A DNA stretch of 64,000 nt from contig OY992834.1 of NCBI GenBank assembly GCA_963921425.1, forward strand, positions 14,882,164-14,946,163. The letters are read 5' to 3'. A program made the position numbers and the translations under genes. This DNA comes from Dryas octopetala. Lineage: Eukaryota; Streptophyta; Magnoliopsida; Rosales; Rosaceae. The notes below the pieces were generated by a model. The model had not been told where the DNA came from and did no database searches. It saw nothing but the letters and a program-made list of their open reading frames with translations. Below are positions 34,330 through 47,864 of this stretch, piece after piece. Numbering within the stretch: position 1 is the stretch's first letter; each line of letters opens with the position of its first letter.

Positions 34330-37300
34330 GTAACGTAAAAATTTAGGAAGTGCATAGCTCTAGGAAGCACTGATACGCCAATTTTTTGAGGTATGTCGTA
34401 TCGGGGTCAAGGATAGAACCGATACGCACTAGATACGGGGATACACGTATTGAAAGCATGCTAAATGTATCTGTTGACTTTGACTACTTGATATGGCTGC
34501 GATACTTTAGCGATACGGTCTAGATACGTATGAGGTATTTTCTCAAGTTTTTTGTAAAAATGGGGGGTCTAATCGCAATTTTAAAAACTTTACAAATCTC
34601 AGATCATTAGAGCGCTAATTCAGGTAATTCAACGCAGCCATCACTATTCATGCGCGAAATAGAAAAGGAAGTCGAGAAACCTATTTTCGAGCAGCCATTG
34701 CCGTTGAGCAGCCATCGTCGTTGAGCAGCCATCGTCGTCGATCAGCCATCTTCGTCGAGCAGCCATCGTCACGATCTGTGTCGCTGTCGTTGATGTTAGC
34801 TTGCGTAGTTGCGTTTGAATAATCTGGTTGGTGGTTGCTGTTGTGTTGGGTTGGCTCTGTTTGTTTTATTTCTCTGAATAATCTAGTCTCAATTCAAGTA
34901 TAAGTTGTATAACCTCTGTTTGTTTTATTTTATAACTCTGAAAAGTGAAATCTGAATAGTATTGGGTTTGTTTGTTTTGAGCAGTAATCATGAATAGTAT
35001 TGGGTACTTGGGTTTGTCACTGTTTTTTTTTTAATTATGAAATATGAATAGTGAATAGTATTGGGTTGGGTCTGTCGTTGTTTTTTTTTTAATTATGAAA
35101 TATGAATAGTGAATAGTATTGGGTTAGATCTATTAGAAAAAAAAAATTAATGCTATTCTTACAATTTGTTAGTTATATTAGTAATTCATTTGTCCAGGAA
35201 ATGAGTTCAACAGCAAATATGAGTTCATCAACAAATAGTTCAACTGCAAATTCTACTGAAGTTATTGCTATTGAGGTGAATGATAATGCCCCATTATGGC
35301 AGTATGTCAAGAATCTTGGAAAAAAAGTGGGGAGTTCTGGAGGAAATACTCAATTTATGTGCAATTCTGTAATGACACTTTTAAGGGATCCTACTTTAGA
35401 GTGAGTTGTCATTTATTACGAAAGTCAGGAAATGAAATTGCTATATGTCCAAATTCAAAGACTCATTTGTTGAGGTTGCAAAAAGAGGTAGATGAGGCTA
35501 AAGCTAGGAAGCAAAAATCTTTACCTAATCATGTTCCTTTACCCACAACAATGGGTTCTTCTGGGAGTAGTACTATGAGAATGGATGGTGAACTTTATGA
35601 AGATATTGTTGAGCCAAAAAAGAGGAAGGGAATAAGTGGAGCCATTGAGAAAGCCTTCACAATGGCAGCTAGAGAAGAGATGGTGAAATTGCAAGAATGT
35701 TTTACACGGGTGGTTTGTCATTTCACTTTGCAAGGAATCCACACTATGTGCGTTCATACACTCGTGCTGTTTCTAACCCAATTCCGGGTTATGTCCCTCT
35801 AGGTTACAACAAATTGCGAACTACACTTATCCAAAAGGAGAGGTCTAACATTGGCAAATTGCTAGAGCCAATTAAGATGACTTGGAAAGAGAAGGGTGGT
35901 CAGATTCACAAAGAAGACCTCTTATAAATATTATGGCTACTTGTGAAAGTGGGCCTATGGTCTTGAAAGCAATCAATACTCAAGGTGAGTACAAGGACAA
36001 ATTCTACATTTCTAACATACTTATTGATGCCATTCGGGAAATTGGTTCACAAGATGTGGTTCAAGTAATCACTGATAATGCTCCAGTTTGCAAGGCCGCC
36101 GGATTGCTTATCGAAGCCAAATTTCCATACATCTTTTGGACACCATGTGTTGTCCATACTCTCAATCTTGCTTTAAAGGGAATTTTCTCACCATCTTCAA
36201 GTGCAAGACATGAAGATATTCAAGAACAATGCGGTTGGATAGCAAAGATTTATGAGGATTCTTTGATGATAAAAAACTTTATCATGAACCATAGTATGAG
36301 ATTGTCAATGTATAATAATCAATGTAAGTTGTTGTTATCCGTTGCCGATACACGTTTTGCCTCCACAATTGTGATGCTTAAAAGATTTAAGAAAATAAAA
36401 TAAGTCTTGGAGCATATGGTGATTAGTGAAGAATGAGATTCATACAAAGAAGATGATGTGGAAAAAACAAGAATGATCAAGGATAAGATATTAGATGAAG
36501 ACTTTTGGAGAGTCATTGATTATATACTTAGCTTTACCGCTCTCATTTATGAGATGCTTAGGTTGGCCGATACGGATCGACACACCTTGCCTTCACTTGA
36601 TTTATGAGTGGTGGGATTCTATGATAGAAAAAGTGAAGGAGGCTATTTATGCACATGAAAGAAAAAAACTCAATGAAGCATCAAGGTTTTATGATGTGGT
36701 GCATGAAATTTTAGTGGAGCGATGGACTAAGAGTAGTACACCACTCTATTGTTTGGCACATTCTTTAAATCCTAGGTAACTTTCTTTATTATATATCTTT
36801 ACTATTTAGTAAATTTTGAATATTTGGTTATGTCATTTTAATCTTATATTGGTTACCCCCATTTGTGCTTCTAGGTATTATAGCAATGAGTGACTAACGG
36901 AGGCTCCCAACCGTATTACTCTACACAAAGCTATTGAGATCACAACCGAAAGGAAGAAAATGTATCAAAAGATATTTTACTCATGAGGGGGAGTGAAGAA
37001 GTTTCAATATGGAGTATGCCGCTTTTTCTTCATGTATTGAAGATTTTGCTAATAGTGATTCAATTAAGGATAAAGGATTGGTGCCTCCGGTGAAATGGTG
37101 GATTGTCCATGGAGCTTCCACACCAATCCTCCAATCCATAGCTTTAAAGCTACTTGGACAACCTTGTTCAATCATCCTCATGTTGTGAAAGAAATTGGAG
37201 TACTTATAATTTCATTCACTCGGTGAGAAGGAACCAAATAACACCACAAAGGGTGGAAGATTTAGTGTTTGTTCGTTACAATCTTCGTCTTTTATCAAGG

Positions 37301-38470
37301 AAAAGTCCAATCTACAACGAAGGTGTTTCTTAAATGTGGGATATTGGAAGGGATGAATTTGATTCCATGAATTTGGAGAGTGGCGGAACTCTTGAGGTTG
37401 CAAACCTTTCCCTTGATGAACCGGAATTAGAAGCCATGTTATTTACCGATGATGGTGATGAAGATGGTGAATGAAGTTCCTTAGGAATTTGGATTTTATG
37501 AGTTTTTAGTGTTTTATTTGGAACATGTTTTATGTATTGTTTTATTTGAACATGTTTTATTTTGTGTTTTGTTTGGAACATATTTTATGAATTATGGTGT
37601 GTTTTATTTGGTATATTTAGATGATATTTGATTTTTTTTTTAAGTTTAAATATATATAATTTTAATATCCGTATCGGAGCCGTACTGGTGTTCTTATTTT
37701 TTAGAAATTTGCCGTATTGCGTATCGATGTCGTACCCGTATCGATGCTTCCTAGGCATAGCTTAAATAGCCATCAAATATGGCAAATGCTCGCTCAAACT
37801 GACCAATACTTTCAACCAATTGAAATGTATAGTCTTCGATAGGATACTTGTGCAATCCCTTTACCATTTTGACTCTAGATGTTAAATTTACATTACAAGA
37901 ATGATTTGACATTATAATCTTTTCTTTTTCAAAATTAGGAGGAAGAGGAGGAGGAGGAAGAGGGGGAAGGCGAGAAGGAAGATGAAGAGGAGTAGGAGGA
38001 GCTAGGAGGAGGAAAGGGAGGAGTATCTAGTGATATTGAACCTCTTTTTTGTGCCAAAAATTTTTATTGTACACCTGTACCTAATCTCAATATATATTTT
38101 TTTTTGGGGAACCTAAACTAGGTGCCTCCCCTTCGTGTAAATTTTTTTTTGGCACCTTCTATGATTTTAGGGATAAAATTTAGAATATGTTTCAAGTAAT
38201 CTTCACTAGAATTAGAGGAAAGTGAAGGGAGATCGAATTCGAGAATGAGACTGTTGTACGTGGAGAGAAATACATGACAAGGTCATGATCATCAATTGCC
38301 ACAACCGTTGACACGGATAAAATAAGCATAACAAAAGCTCTCATTACCATAATCATTATCACCATAAGCTCTCAATATGTAGAAAAGCAACATTCATAAG
38401 CAAATAAAGAAAACTCTTTATTTAGTTATTTTTTAAATAATTAGAGAAAATTTCTAATTTGAGAAGACTC
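34330..38470 (-). pseudogene. PP2C-like copy 2, split by a hAT element
   Basis: The left part is a short match (ATTTAGGAAGTGCATAGCT, ending 34359) to 51990-52008 of the longer PP2C-like locus. The right part resumes at 37755 with GCATAGCTTAAATAGCCATC and continues through the N-terminal, proline-rich and signal-peptide regions to about 38470. The hAT element at 34360-37754 lies exactly between them. No full catalytic domain remains on either side. Confidence 0.85.
34360..37754 (+). mobile_element. hAT DNA transposon, decayed, with perfect 8-bp target duplication
   Basis: Terminal inverted repeats CTAGGAAGCACTGATACG and CTAGGAAGCATCGATACG; GCATAGCT flanks both sides (34352-34359, 37755-37762). 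The transposase lies on the plus strand from an ATG near 35202: a BED zinc finger (CNDTFKGSYFRVSCHLL, about 35370-35430), a DUF659-type catalytic region (YVPLGYNKLRTTLIQKE, SQRRPLINIMATCESGPM, VITDNAPVCKAAG; 35790-36180) and a dimerisation region (PVKWWIVHGASTPILQ near 37090). The frame changes inside the BED finger (about 35370), again near 35800 and 35910, and there are stops after 36400, so it can no longer encode transposase. GATACG-like subterminal repeats are frequent in the first and last 150 bp. A 21-bp repeat (GAGCAGCCATCGTCGTTG) lies at 34690-34770 and a 60-bp tandem pair at 35015-35130. Confidence 0.93.
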
Positions 38471-39763
38471 TTCGGTGCCTCTTACAAAAAAAATGAAGTT
38501 GATATTGTCTTACAATTAAGCGACTCACTTTGGCTTTTGGTTAAGGGTTCTCACTAAATATATGTGTTCTCTGGTATCTTAATCTTATTGGACAAAAATG
38601 GTGATGATATTGTTCCTCCATTGATCAAGAATTTATATTTTTGGGAAGTATCATGAATTCATGATCATCCAATAAGAAGGGTTTCAATTGTTTCAAATGA
38701 ACAATTAACAATGATTGGTAATTAATTATGGTATTTTATAGTATCAATTTTTAGATATACACCCAAGAGGCATATCCGACTTTGGGTATAATTGAAGGGG
38801 TTTTCAATTTCAATTTAAACTCATTTTTATTGATACATATATATATATATAGTGGGCCCAACATGGTGGTTAGTTTTGTATTAACTTACTAAACAGTTAG
38901 TTTTAAAGCATTCTTGTATATATATATACCATGCACGGTGGATTACTTTCTTTTTATCGGATTGGCTAAGTTAACTCAAATACTCAGCATTCTCATATTG
39001 CCCTTGTGTTTTAAAAATGATAACTTTTAATCTTGAATTAATAAATATCATATATACTCTAAGCACTTTCCAATTAACAATTATGATTATGACAATTAAA
39101 TTATTTTCATTTTAGTTTTATATATCTAGCTTCTTTGAAACTTCTAAGAAGAAGCTAAATAACTTTCTTGTTAGTCTTAGTGGTGAAATCGATATCTTAG
39201 TTTTAGTGTTTTGTCTTATTGATTTCTATCTTAATTTACTGTTTACTTTCTTAGTTATTTTTAATTTCAAATAAATCAAATTTTGTTGAATTAGTTAGGT
39301 GAGAATTTCAAAACTTCTTAAAGATTAATTTTTTTTTTTTTTTACCGGAAGCCGCCTCGTAAATGGAAAATACCACTTGCAAAGAAACACTTTACTTTCA
39401 AGTAGCATGGTCAAAGAGGAGATTGGTCGCAATGAAAATGTGGGAAATAGAGGGTGCTTCTCAAGCAAAAGTGTGGCATCCTAAAGTGGAGTGTACAACA
39501 GTGGAACCCTTTTTAAGGATTCCAAAAAATATAATAACCTTACCCCAAACATTATTGATGCACGAGCATAGGGGTCTAATCAAGATTACCCAAGCCACAA
39601 GTTATATATCTCAAAGATTAAGATTACCCAAGCCATAAGTTATCTCAAAGATTATTTTCAAAATAATCGACTCATATTTTTTTCATTAATTGTGATTTTT
39701 TACCAAATTAGTATTTAATGTAATATTTCATATTATATTTTCTTTATTGTTTTATTTTCTCTG
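38471..39763. other. Intergenic DNA
   Basis: AT-rich with TA runs (38840-38853, 38918-38927). A 91-codon frame at 39363-39638 shows a short VAMKM motif but no other kinase similarity. A short direct repeat (AAGATTACCCAAGCCA) occurs at about 39582 and 39619. Confidence 0.45.
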
Positions 39764-40215
39764 AGTTATTCTACAAAAATATTGGAGGTGTCTCGCATAA
39801 AGTTAATGTCTATAATTTTGGAATGTTGTTAATGGAAATGACAAGTAGAAGGAAGAATTTGAATGCATTGGTAGAGCATTCAAGCCAAATTTACTTCCCT
39901 TTATGGGTGTACGATTAATATAACGAGGAAAAAGAGTTGGAGATGGACGATATCACAGAAAATGAAAAGAATTGAAAATAATAGAACAGATGGTCATAAT
40001 ATATTGCCTTGTGTTGTATACAAATGAAACCAAGCGATCGTCCTTGAATGAACAAAGTCATAGAGATGCTCGAAGGTAATATTGAATGCCTAAAAATGCC
40101 TCCCAAGCCTTAATTTCTTATGTCCAGAAGAGATCCCCTAAGGTGATTTTCAATGTAATCTTATTCAATATGTTCTAATACGGAGCTAACATGCATGGAC
40201 TCTATCAGCTAAGTG
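39764..40215 (+). pseudogene. LRK10L kinase C-terminal remnant
   Basis: Matches the last third of the LRK10L-D kinase: [42 protein letters not shown], a stop in place of the usual D-Q, and later VIEMLEG and ECLKMPPKP. Several stops and frame changes are present. The N-lobe, catalytic loop and DFG are absent. Same strand as the exon 1 remnant at 31372-32395. Confidence 0.85.
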
Positions 40216-40798
40216 ATGAGCACTTGAGAGGAATGAATCAGTTTGAATCTCAATCCAATATGTTCTATTACTATACTCATATAACTTATAAGATATGTAA
40301 TTAAAGGTTACCAGGGTTTTCTGGTGCCTTCGATATCAAGCATAGGTCCTATGAAATTTTACTTAAAGGTAATCCTCAAAGTGATTTGGTCCAGCCAGTA
40401 AGCAGAGTTTACAAACTAGAGATCAACTATTGACCTATTGTAGACTGGACTATTTCCACCCAGCAGTACGCTCTAATGAACCCTGGCCCTGGCCAAGCAC
40501 AGTCTTCATCTAATACGAAAATGAGAAGGTACGAAGGATAAAATATACTAAGCTGATGGAGTAACTTGAAGGAAAAAAGAGAAAATAATCTGAAAAAATT
40601 CTCACTATCTTATAGTCTTAAATCAGAAACTTGAAAGAGAAACAGATTTGAAGCGCAGCAATGGGAATAATTTCAACTTTGAAGAGCTCTAATATTCAGT
40701 GAACCTTCTTGATCAGAGCTATTCATTTCATTTAATTTCATTTAAAGGAACTATTACCTTTCTTAATTTTACATATATAAATGTGTATAATAGACATA
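40216..40798. other. Tail-to-tail gap between kinase remnant and LRK10L-C
   Basis: Contains the 3' flank of LRK10L-C (minus strand). No gene is seen. Confidence 0.5.
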
Positions 40799-43327
40799 TT
40801 ACTCTAACTCAGCAATTGCTTCTAACTGAATATTTAGATTTCTTGCAGGCGTACTTGCATTTGTTCCTGCAGCACCTGTAGAGGCAAAAGGATTGGGAGG
40901 CATGGTTAAGTTTTCTCCTCCTTCCAACATCTGAACCACCGTTTTCATTGAAGGACGATCCACTGGGTGCCATTGGATGCACCAGAGCCCTACAATTGCA
41001 AGTTTCTTTGGAATTTTAGCATCTCCTTCTTCCCCAATATGGATCCGTAGGTCTTCTCCTTCTTCTAACAGAGTATAGATCCATTCTGGGTAGTAAACTT
41101 CATTTGTGGTCTCTGTGGTTGGACCAATATTCTTCCTCCCTCCTACCATCTCAAGCAACACCATTCCAAAACTATAGACATCAGACTTGTAAGACACATT
41201 TCCAAAGTTTCTTGAGAACACCTCAGGTGCAATGTATCCCATGGTCCCCCTAGCTGTAGTCATTGACACTATACTTTGATCCTTGGAACATAACTTGGCC
41301 AAACCAAAATCCGAAATTTTTGGAGTGAAGTTGTGGTCTAGCAAAACATTATGGGGTTTTATATCAAAATGCAGTATTCGTTGATCGCATCCTTGGTGAA
41401 GATATTCGATTCCTTTGGCTATGCCTAGAGCAATATCTTGCAACTTATCCCAGCCAAGGAAAGAATTCTTATTATCCGCTGATGAAATGAAATCCTGCAG
41501 CGAGCCATTGGGTAAGAATTCATAAACAAGAGCTCGTCTAAATCCATCAGCACAAAATCCAACCATCCGAACCACGTTGACATGGTGGATATGACCCATT
41601 GTTCCCACTTCATTTACAAACTCTTCCCCATCTCCCTTTGAACTATTGAGAACTTTCACAGCAACAAAGAATTCGGAAGAAAGCTTTCCCTTAAAAACAG
41701 TTCCGTAGGCTCCTTGGCCTAACTTGTCCTTGAATTGATTTGTAATCCTCTTAATATCTGCATATGAATATCTACTGGGCTTGAGAGCTTTGTAATCCTC
41801 TAAAAACTTTTCAATTTTTAATCCATTCTCTTTTTTCTTTCTATTAGAGCTATAGACACGATAGACTGCAATGACCAGTAGTATGAAAGCCAATGAACCC
41901 AGGGATGAACCTGCAAATTAATCCTTGAGTAAATATATCGCCAGCGTCATCTAGACATAAAAAAAAGTAACCAGTTACACAACTCACCTGTAGCCACTAC
42001 TATCGTTGATGGGCCTGTAAAACATAATGAGAATATCATCAGTCTATCATGTTTGTCAATTGTCAAATTAAGTACATGAGCGATTTTTTCTAGTAAACAA
42101 ATTTTTATAATGAAATTTTTATTGTAACCCAAGAGAGCTACGGTTGCAATAGCAGAAAACCATAAGAATAAGAGTGACAAAACTTAAGACATAGCATCAG
42201 AGTGACAAAATACCAGAGAGAACTAAAGCTGCATTAGCGAGACAAAGCAAAAGAGTGACAAAACTTAAGACACAAGGCCAACTAATGAAATACAGGTGGT
42301 GTCGGTATTGGGGGAATAAGAATGGATTGCTTGGACAATAGCCTCAAAATAAATAATACTGTCATTGAATTCCTTATTCATATGATACCCATTTTTGTAC
42401 CAAAGTTTTTGGTCTAGTTTTGGTTTAGCAAGCTGTACCTATATTTGATGCTATGTCATTGGATTCCTTATTCCTATGATACCCATATCTGTACCAAAGT
42501 TTTTAGAATTGTGTCTATCTAATTGATTCAGATTCAATTCAAAAATATGCAAGCAGAACATTAATCTATCATGTTGAAATAAATGTGAAACTTGAGCACA
42601 ATAAATGTGAAACCAAACATATGTTACCCTTACCTGTTGTCCTCAATTTAACACATTCAACTTCACTTTTGGTGCCATTGTTCTTCAATCGACACGTATT
42701 GCCCTTTGCTTCACATTGTCCACAATTTGGTTCAGACCATTCCAAATAAAGAATTTGAGATTTAGACCGAAAATATGGAACTGATGAAACATTATACATC
42801 TTCGTACATGACAGCAGGGCCAAGTTCTCAATCTGACTGAAAGAATCAACAGCATAGATTTGGTAGCCAGGGCCACTGAAGCAGGGGACAGGATCACCCA
42901 ACTCCCTTTCAGCCAAAGAACAATTGAACAAGGTAATATCAGTCATGTACGCTTTCGAGAAGTGGAAGGGAGAGATTGACATGTTGAAGAATTTCAAGAG
43001 CTTCACCAGAAGGCAATTTTCTGGGTCATATATTTGGATTGCTTGAGACTTGTAATCTATGCTTTCGACTGGGAATTTGAATGGGATTGGCAGATCAAGA
43101 ACTGTCTCTTGCTTCTCATTGCAAGAGAGAACGAACCCAGGATACCCACAATAGTCTGGGTGTCTATCTTTGAGGCTGAAAGGGAAATGGATAGGTGGGC
43201 CATGCTTCCCACACTTCAATTCTTTGCAGGGGTTTTGGGTTTCTCCATGGGTTTTGGAGAAAGCCATTAACACTAAGAAGAAGGAAGAGATGAGAGTTTT
43301 CTGCATTTCTGAGGAAGTGATGCCCAT
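40799..43327 (-). CDS. LRK10L-C: intact LRK10-like (rust-resistance type) receptor kinase
   Basis: Exons 43327-42634 (694 nt), 42014-41988 (27 nt) and 41910-40799 (1112 nt) total 1833 nt, 610 aa; all borders are GT/AG, phase 1. Signal peptide about residues 1-28. The GUB_WAK-type ectodomain has CKELKCGKHGPPIHFPFSL, GYPGFVLSCNE, several N-glycosylation sites and the closing CGQCEAKGNTCRLKNNG. One membrane span lies near 242-258 ([14 protein letters not shown]). The kinase has G-loop LGQGAYGTV (304-312), catalytic K326 in [12 protein letters not shown] (421 onward, non-RD), SDFG (D441) and APEVFSRNF. The tail ends EAIAELE. A plasma-membrane receptor kinase, likely in defence signalling (inference from family and non-RD class). 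Its paralogue LRK10L-A is broken. Start: ATG in a good context after an in-frame upstream region lacking other starts. Confidence 0.93.
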
Positions 43328-44248
43328 GGATGTGTTGCGATGGGGAGCTAAGAATTGTATCTAGATTGAATATATTTGAATGGATTTTTGTAGTAGATCT
43401 CACCTCATCACATTGTTCAATTGGCCAATGAGTGTGGAAAGAAAACTCTGATGAAATTGACATAAGGTAATCTATGATACAGTTTGAAATTGGATTCAAC
43501 TCGGTTTGTGGGGTAGCCAAGGATAGACTAATAAAACTATTGACCGACTTATTGTCATCTTTGACTTACAATATTGTTAGTGTTAAAACTTACTTTTTCT
43601 TTTGGTATCTTTCAAGTTTTATTGTATATGTTTTTTTTTTTTTTTTTTTTGAGAAAAATTGCTGTGCAGGGCCATTCAGTAGTGAATGTTAACAACAAAA
43701 AACTTTTATACAATTAAATGACCATATTGTCCATGTATTTTTGGTTTTTGACTAAAAGGTGATACCATGGTGGGGTCTAGGGTCTAGTATTTGTCTTTTT
43801 CTAAAATTGAAAATTTTGAATGTATTGCTCATAGTGTTGCTCTGGAAAGTGAGATGATAAGATTCTTGCTGACTAGGCTTCCATCATATTGTTGATATTG
43901 TGGTGCTCTTCATTGGTGCTCTTCATCTTGTTCTCCTTGTATTCTCTGCTCTCTTTGTGAAGTAAGCTTCTTGAAAGCTTTTTGAGTTTCTGTGCTCATG
44001 CTAAGAATAAGTGCAAATGGATTATTGAGAAACTTTTCTCTAGTGTAGATGCTCATATTATGTTCTTCTTCTATAAGAGTGAGGTTAAGCCATATGTCAT
44101 CAAGCTTATCAAAATGCTCAATTTGTGCTCTTTGAAATCTCTAGATATGTTCAATTGTTGGTGTCCATCTGTACCCTGGTATTAGAATAACTGATTACTC
44201 AATCTTGTCAAAGAGTGCTAGGTGATAAGCTTCAATCATTATGAACTC
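43328..44248. other. Upstream region of LRK10L-C and gypsy 5' flank
   Basis: Should include the LRK10L-C promoter. A T-tract lies at 43632-43650. The plus-strand frames around 43980-44185 show no known domain. Confidence 0.45.
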
Positions 44249-44399
44249 TGTCAGGGAACCACTACGGAGGAATGCTGAAGAAAACTATGCAAAGCTTATG
44301 CCACCTGTTCGTATGATTAATCGTCTGGGCATAACGACAAGTCACACAAGGCTTAACGTCATGTCGTTTGGGCCTGGGCACAAAGGATAAGCCCCTCCT

Positions 44400-44550
44400 A
44401 AAGTTCCTGGGCTCCTAGCCCCTGACCTCTTAGGCTCCGGCCTCCTAGGCTCCGGCCTCATAGGCTCCGGCCCCCTAGGCTCCGGCCTCCTAGGCTCCGG
44501 CCCCATAGGCTCCGGCCTCCTAAGCTCCAGCCTCCTAGGCCCCGACCCGT
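44400..44550. repeat. 15-bp tandem repeats in the gypsy LTR
   Basis: About nine imperfect copies of TAGGCTCCGGCCTCC in the LTR, just before the probable promoter region (TATAAAAGAGG at 44661). Confidence 0.85.
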
Positions 44551-45052
44551 GTCAACTCACTCGGATCCTCAAGACCGGTGACACGTGGCGCTCCTACAGT
44601 GCAAGTCATCACAAGGGACACGTGTCATCACCGGACTGGTTGACACTCTTCCAAAGGTACTATAAAAGAGGTACCTTCTTGTCACAAAAGGACGACTGAA
44701 ATCATTATTATACTATTCACTCACTCTGCTCTCAGATCTCTCTGAACACTGACTTGAGCGTCGGAGGAGCTTTGGCCGGCACCACACCGGTGTCCTTCCC
44801 GCTCACTTTTGTGTACTTGCGCAGGGTGCTTTGGATATCATTCTCTCTCATTACTCACCAGTCGGACCCAGCTACCCGTTCCTGCCCCACTTCGACGTGT
44901 CATCCACTCAGTGGTGGGTCAACGGGCCTACGTGGTTCGACTCGACGTTGACTGCTTTACCATTTTTCAGCATCAACAGTTTGGCGCCGTCGGTGGGAAA
45001 GTTACAACTTTTCCCCATTGAATTCTGTACCCTCAGTTGAGGTGCAAAAACC

Positions 45053-45122
45053 TTCCGAGCTTCCGAGCTTCCGAGCTTCCGAGCTTCCGAGCTTCCGAGC
45101 TTCCTAGCTTCCGACCTTCCGA
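45053..45122. repeat. 8-bp tandem repeats in the gypsy leader
   Basis: Seven to eight copies of GAGCTTCC between the primer-binding site and gag. Confidence 0.9.
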
Positions 45123-47864
45123 CCCCCACAATGTCTGACGGAGGCCCTATCCTCGACCAAATCGACAACACCCCACTGGGTGACAAGCGAGGCAAGAAGA
45201 TTGCCGAGTCTGATCAGGAGGCATACATCCAACGGTTGGAGGCTCAGCTCCAACGAACCTAGGAACAGCTCGACCTCCAAAAAGGTGCAACACAGTTGTA
45301 TGAGCGACTCCTCCGCGACAGGGAAGAACATACCACTCCCCGGAGTGGTGAAAGGAGGAACCCCCATGACAGGGACGAACACACCACTCTCCGGAGTGGT
45401 GAGAGGAGGGACCCCCCCCCCCCCCCGAAGGGACCAAAATGTTCCGCGTCAGTTGGATGCAGGGCAAGGTAGCCATCCACCCCAGGTTTCCAAAAGAGAC
45501 TTGTCCACCCGGTCAGCCGGGCTCGATCTGGCGAGCATTCTACCCGCTCTGAAGAGTTCCACATTTATCGGGACTGTCGTCATCTGCTTGACGACAACCG
45601 CTCTCGGCGAGAAGAGCAGCGGACGAACCGGGGTGAATCCAACCCACGTCCCCAAGACTTGGAGGAAGAGCAGGCTCCTCGTCCCAAGCGACGACGGGGA
45701 GAAGAGCAGGTTTTCTCGGCTGGGCGCCGCGCAGAAGATGACACTTTCACAAGTGAGCAAATCGCTGACTCCGGTAACAGCGGATCCCTTCCACCAGACC
45801 AACACCAACAACTCCTCATGGACATCAACGAACGCCTGAGGAGAGTGGAGGGGAGAAGTCGTGGTGGGCACCCATCTTTGGACACAAGGGAGCTACCTGG
45901 ACCTTTCACAGCTCGCATCCTGTCTACTCCCCCGGTTGGCGACGTCCGACCTCCCAAAATAACTCCGTACACAGGGAAGGAAGACCCATATGACCACCTC
46001 ATGAGTTTCAGGTCAGCCCTGGAGTCCAAAGGTGTTGATGACGTTACCAAGTGTCGAATCTTCCCTTCCACCCTCTCTGGCAGTGCAAGGGACTGGTTCT
46101 ACCAACTTCCTCCAGGCTCGGTTGATTGTTTCAACGAGCTCCGAGAGCTCTTCCTAGACCAGTATATCATCCAGACCGATAGAATTTACACCACAGATGA
46201 CCTGACGCGGGTCCGCCAGGGCAGCAGGGAATCCCTTCGGGAATATATCACCCGATTTCAGCTAGAACGATCTCGGTGTCGCGATTGTGATGAGAAGGTA
46301 GCCTTCGCTGCCTTCAAGGGTGGTCTCCTAGAAGGGGACTTCTTGTTCGAAATCAATCGCCGCAATCCGCACACCTACAAGGAACTCATGCAGGAGGCCA
46401 TTGCCTATGCTACTGCTGAATTCAAAACATATGGGAAGAAGCCGCCTACCATTGATCGTCCAAGTACCGACCAGGCCATCATAGCGCCACCCCAGCCCAA
46501 GCCCTACTCGGGTAACCAGTATGGGGGGTCCGGGAAAAAGTTCAATAAGTTCACCAAGAAACAATTTGGTGATGGCAGAGGTGGAGGACAACGAAGGGAG
46601 GAAACCTATCAGACATCCTATGCCTCCAGGTTCAAAGTCTATACAATTCTCACTATTACTTATACAGAGTTGTATCCCCAGATCAAGGACATACTTCCTA
46701 AGCTCCCACCCCGCCCACCACAAACACGGTACCAAGCTAACAAGAACTTCTTTTGCCTTTACCATAACGACCATGGTCATGACACCGAGGCATGCAGAGC
46801 CTTTAAGGAGGCAATAGAAACTTTGGTACAGGAAGGAAAGTTGGATGGTTTCACAGACAAGGAGGCCACCGAGAAGGCCAAGACCGACGGACCACGCCGG
46901 GGGCGGGTCAATACCATCTGTGGGGTCCCGACCCTCGCTGGCAACTCCAACAGAGCTAGGAAGGAATACGCCCGAAGTGCTCAACCATGCTCCGACGTTA
47001 TGGCTGTAGACTTCCACCGTGGCAAAAAGACTCTTCAGCTCGGGTGGTCGCCCATTTCCTTTGCTGAGGAAGAGGAACGTGATTTGATCTTCCCACACGA
47101 TGACCCCTTGGTCATTAAAGCCACCATAGCTAATTTTGATGTGGCTCGGATCCTTGTCGACTGTGGTAGCTCCGTCAACATCCTCTTCGCTCCAGCCTTC
47201 ACCGCTCTTGGAATCGACCAGGAGAGGCTTGACCGGTCGGTCGTTCCTTTGCTCAGCTTTTCGGGCGACATGGTCACCCCTCTTGGTGGGATCTACCTCC
47301 CCCTCACCCTCGGGAGGTATCCTTCGTCCGCTACCACAACCACTCAGTTTTTGGTGGTCGACTGCCCCACAGCTTACAACGTCATCCTGGGACGACCGGC
47401 TCTTAACCAATTAAGGGTTATGATCTCCACTCACTTGTTTTTGATCAAGTTCCCGACTTCATGTGGAACGGGGGTAGTCAAAGGCAATCAGGTATCAGCC
47501 AGGTCCTGCTATATGACTTCAGTCAAGAGGAAAAAAGAGGTCAAGCCCTCTATGGCTGTTTGTGTCTCCAACAACTGCCCTACCCCAGACGCCCTACAAA
47601 ATCATTGAGGTCCTCCGTCCAGGCACATACAGGCTCAGCGCTACAACCGGCAAGGAACTCGGCCACCCTTGGCGCGCCGAGCACCTCCGCTACTTTTACA
47701 AGTAGACACATATTGTACCCCCCGGGGACTTTTTTCAATTTCATCTCTGTTATCGCTTTGGTAAATGAGAGTCCTACCACGGACACATTTTTCTTCATTT
47801 TCATTCAAAGTGTTAATTGTTTGTATGGACCCCCGGGCCATCAGACATCCGACCCTACCCATAT

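Noticed and set aside
39363-39638. 91-codon frame as the N-lobe of the nearby kinase remnant
   Set aside because: Only a short VAMKM resembles a kinase; no G-loop or other motif supports it.
45147-46071. Long open frames on the minus strand across the gypsy gag region
   Set aside because: They are antisense shadows of a GC-rich gag and show no domain of their own.
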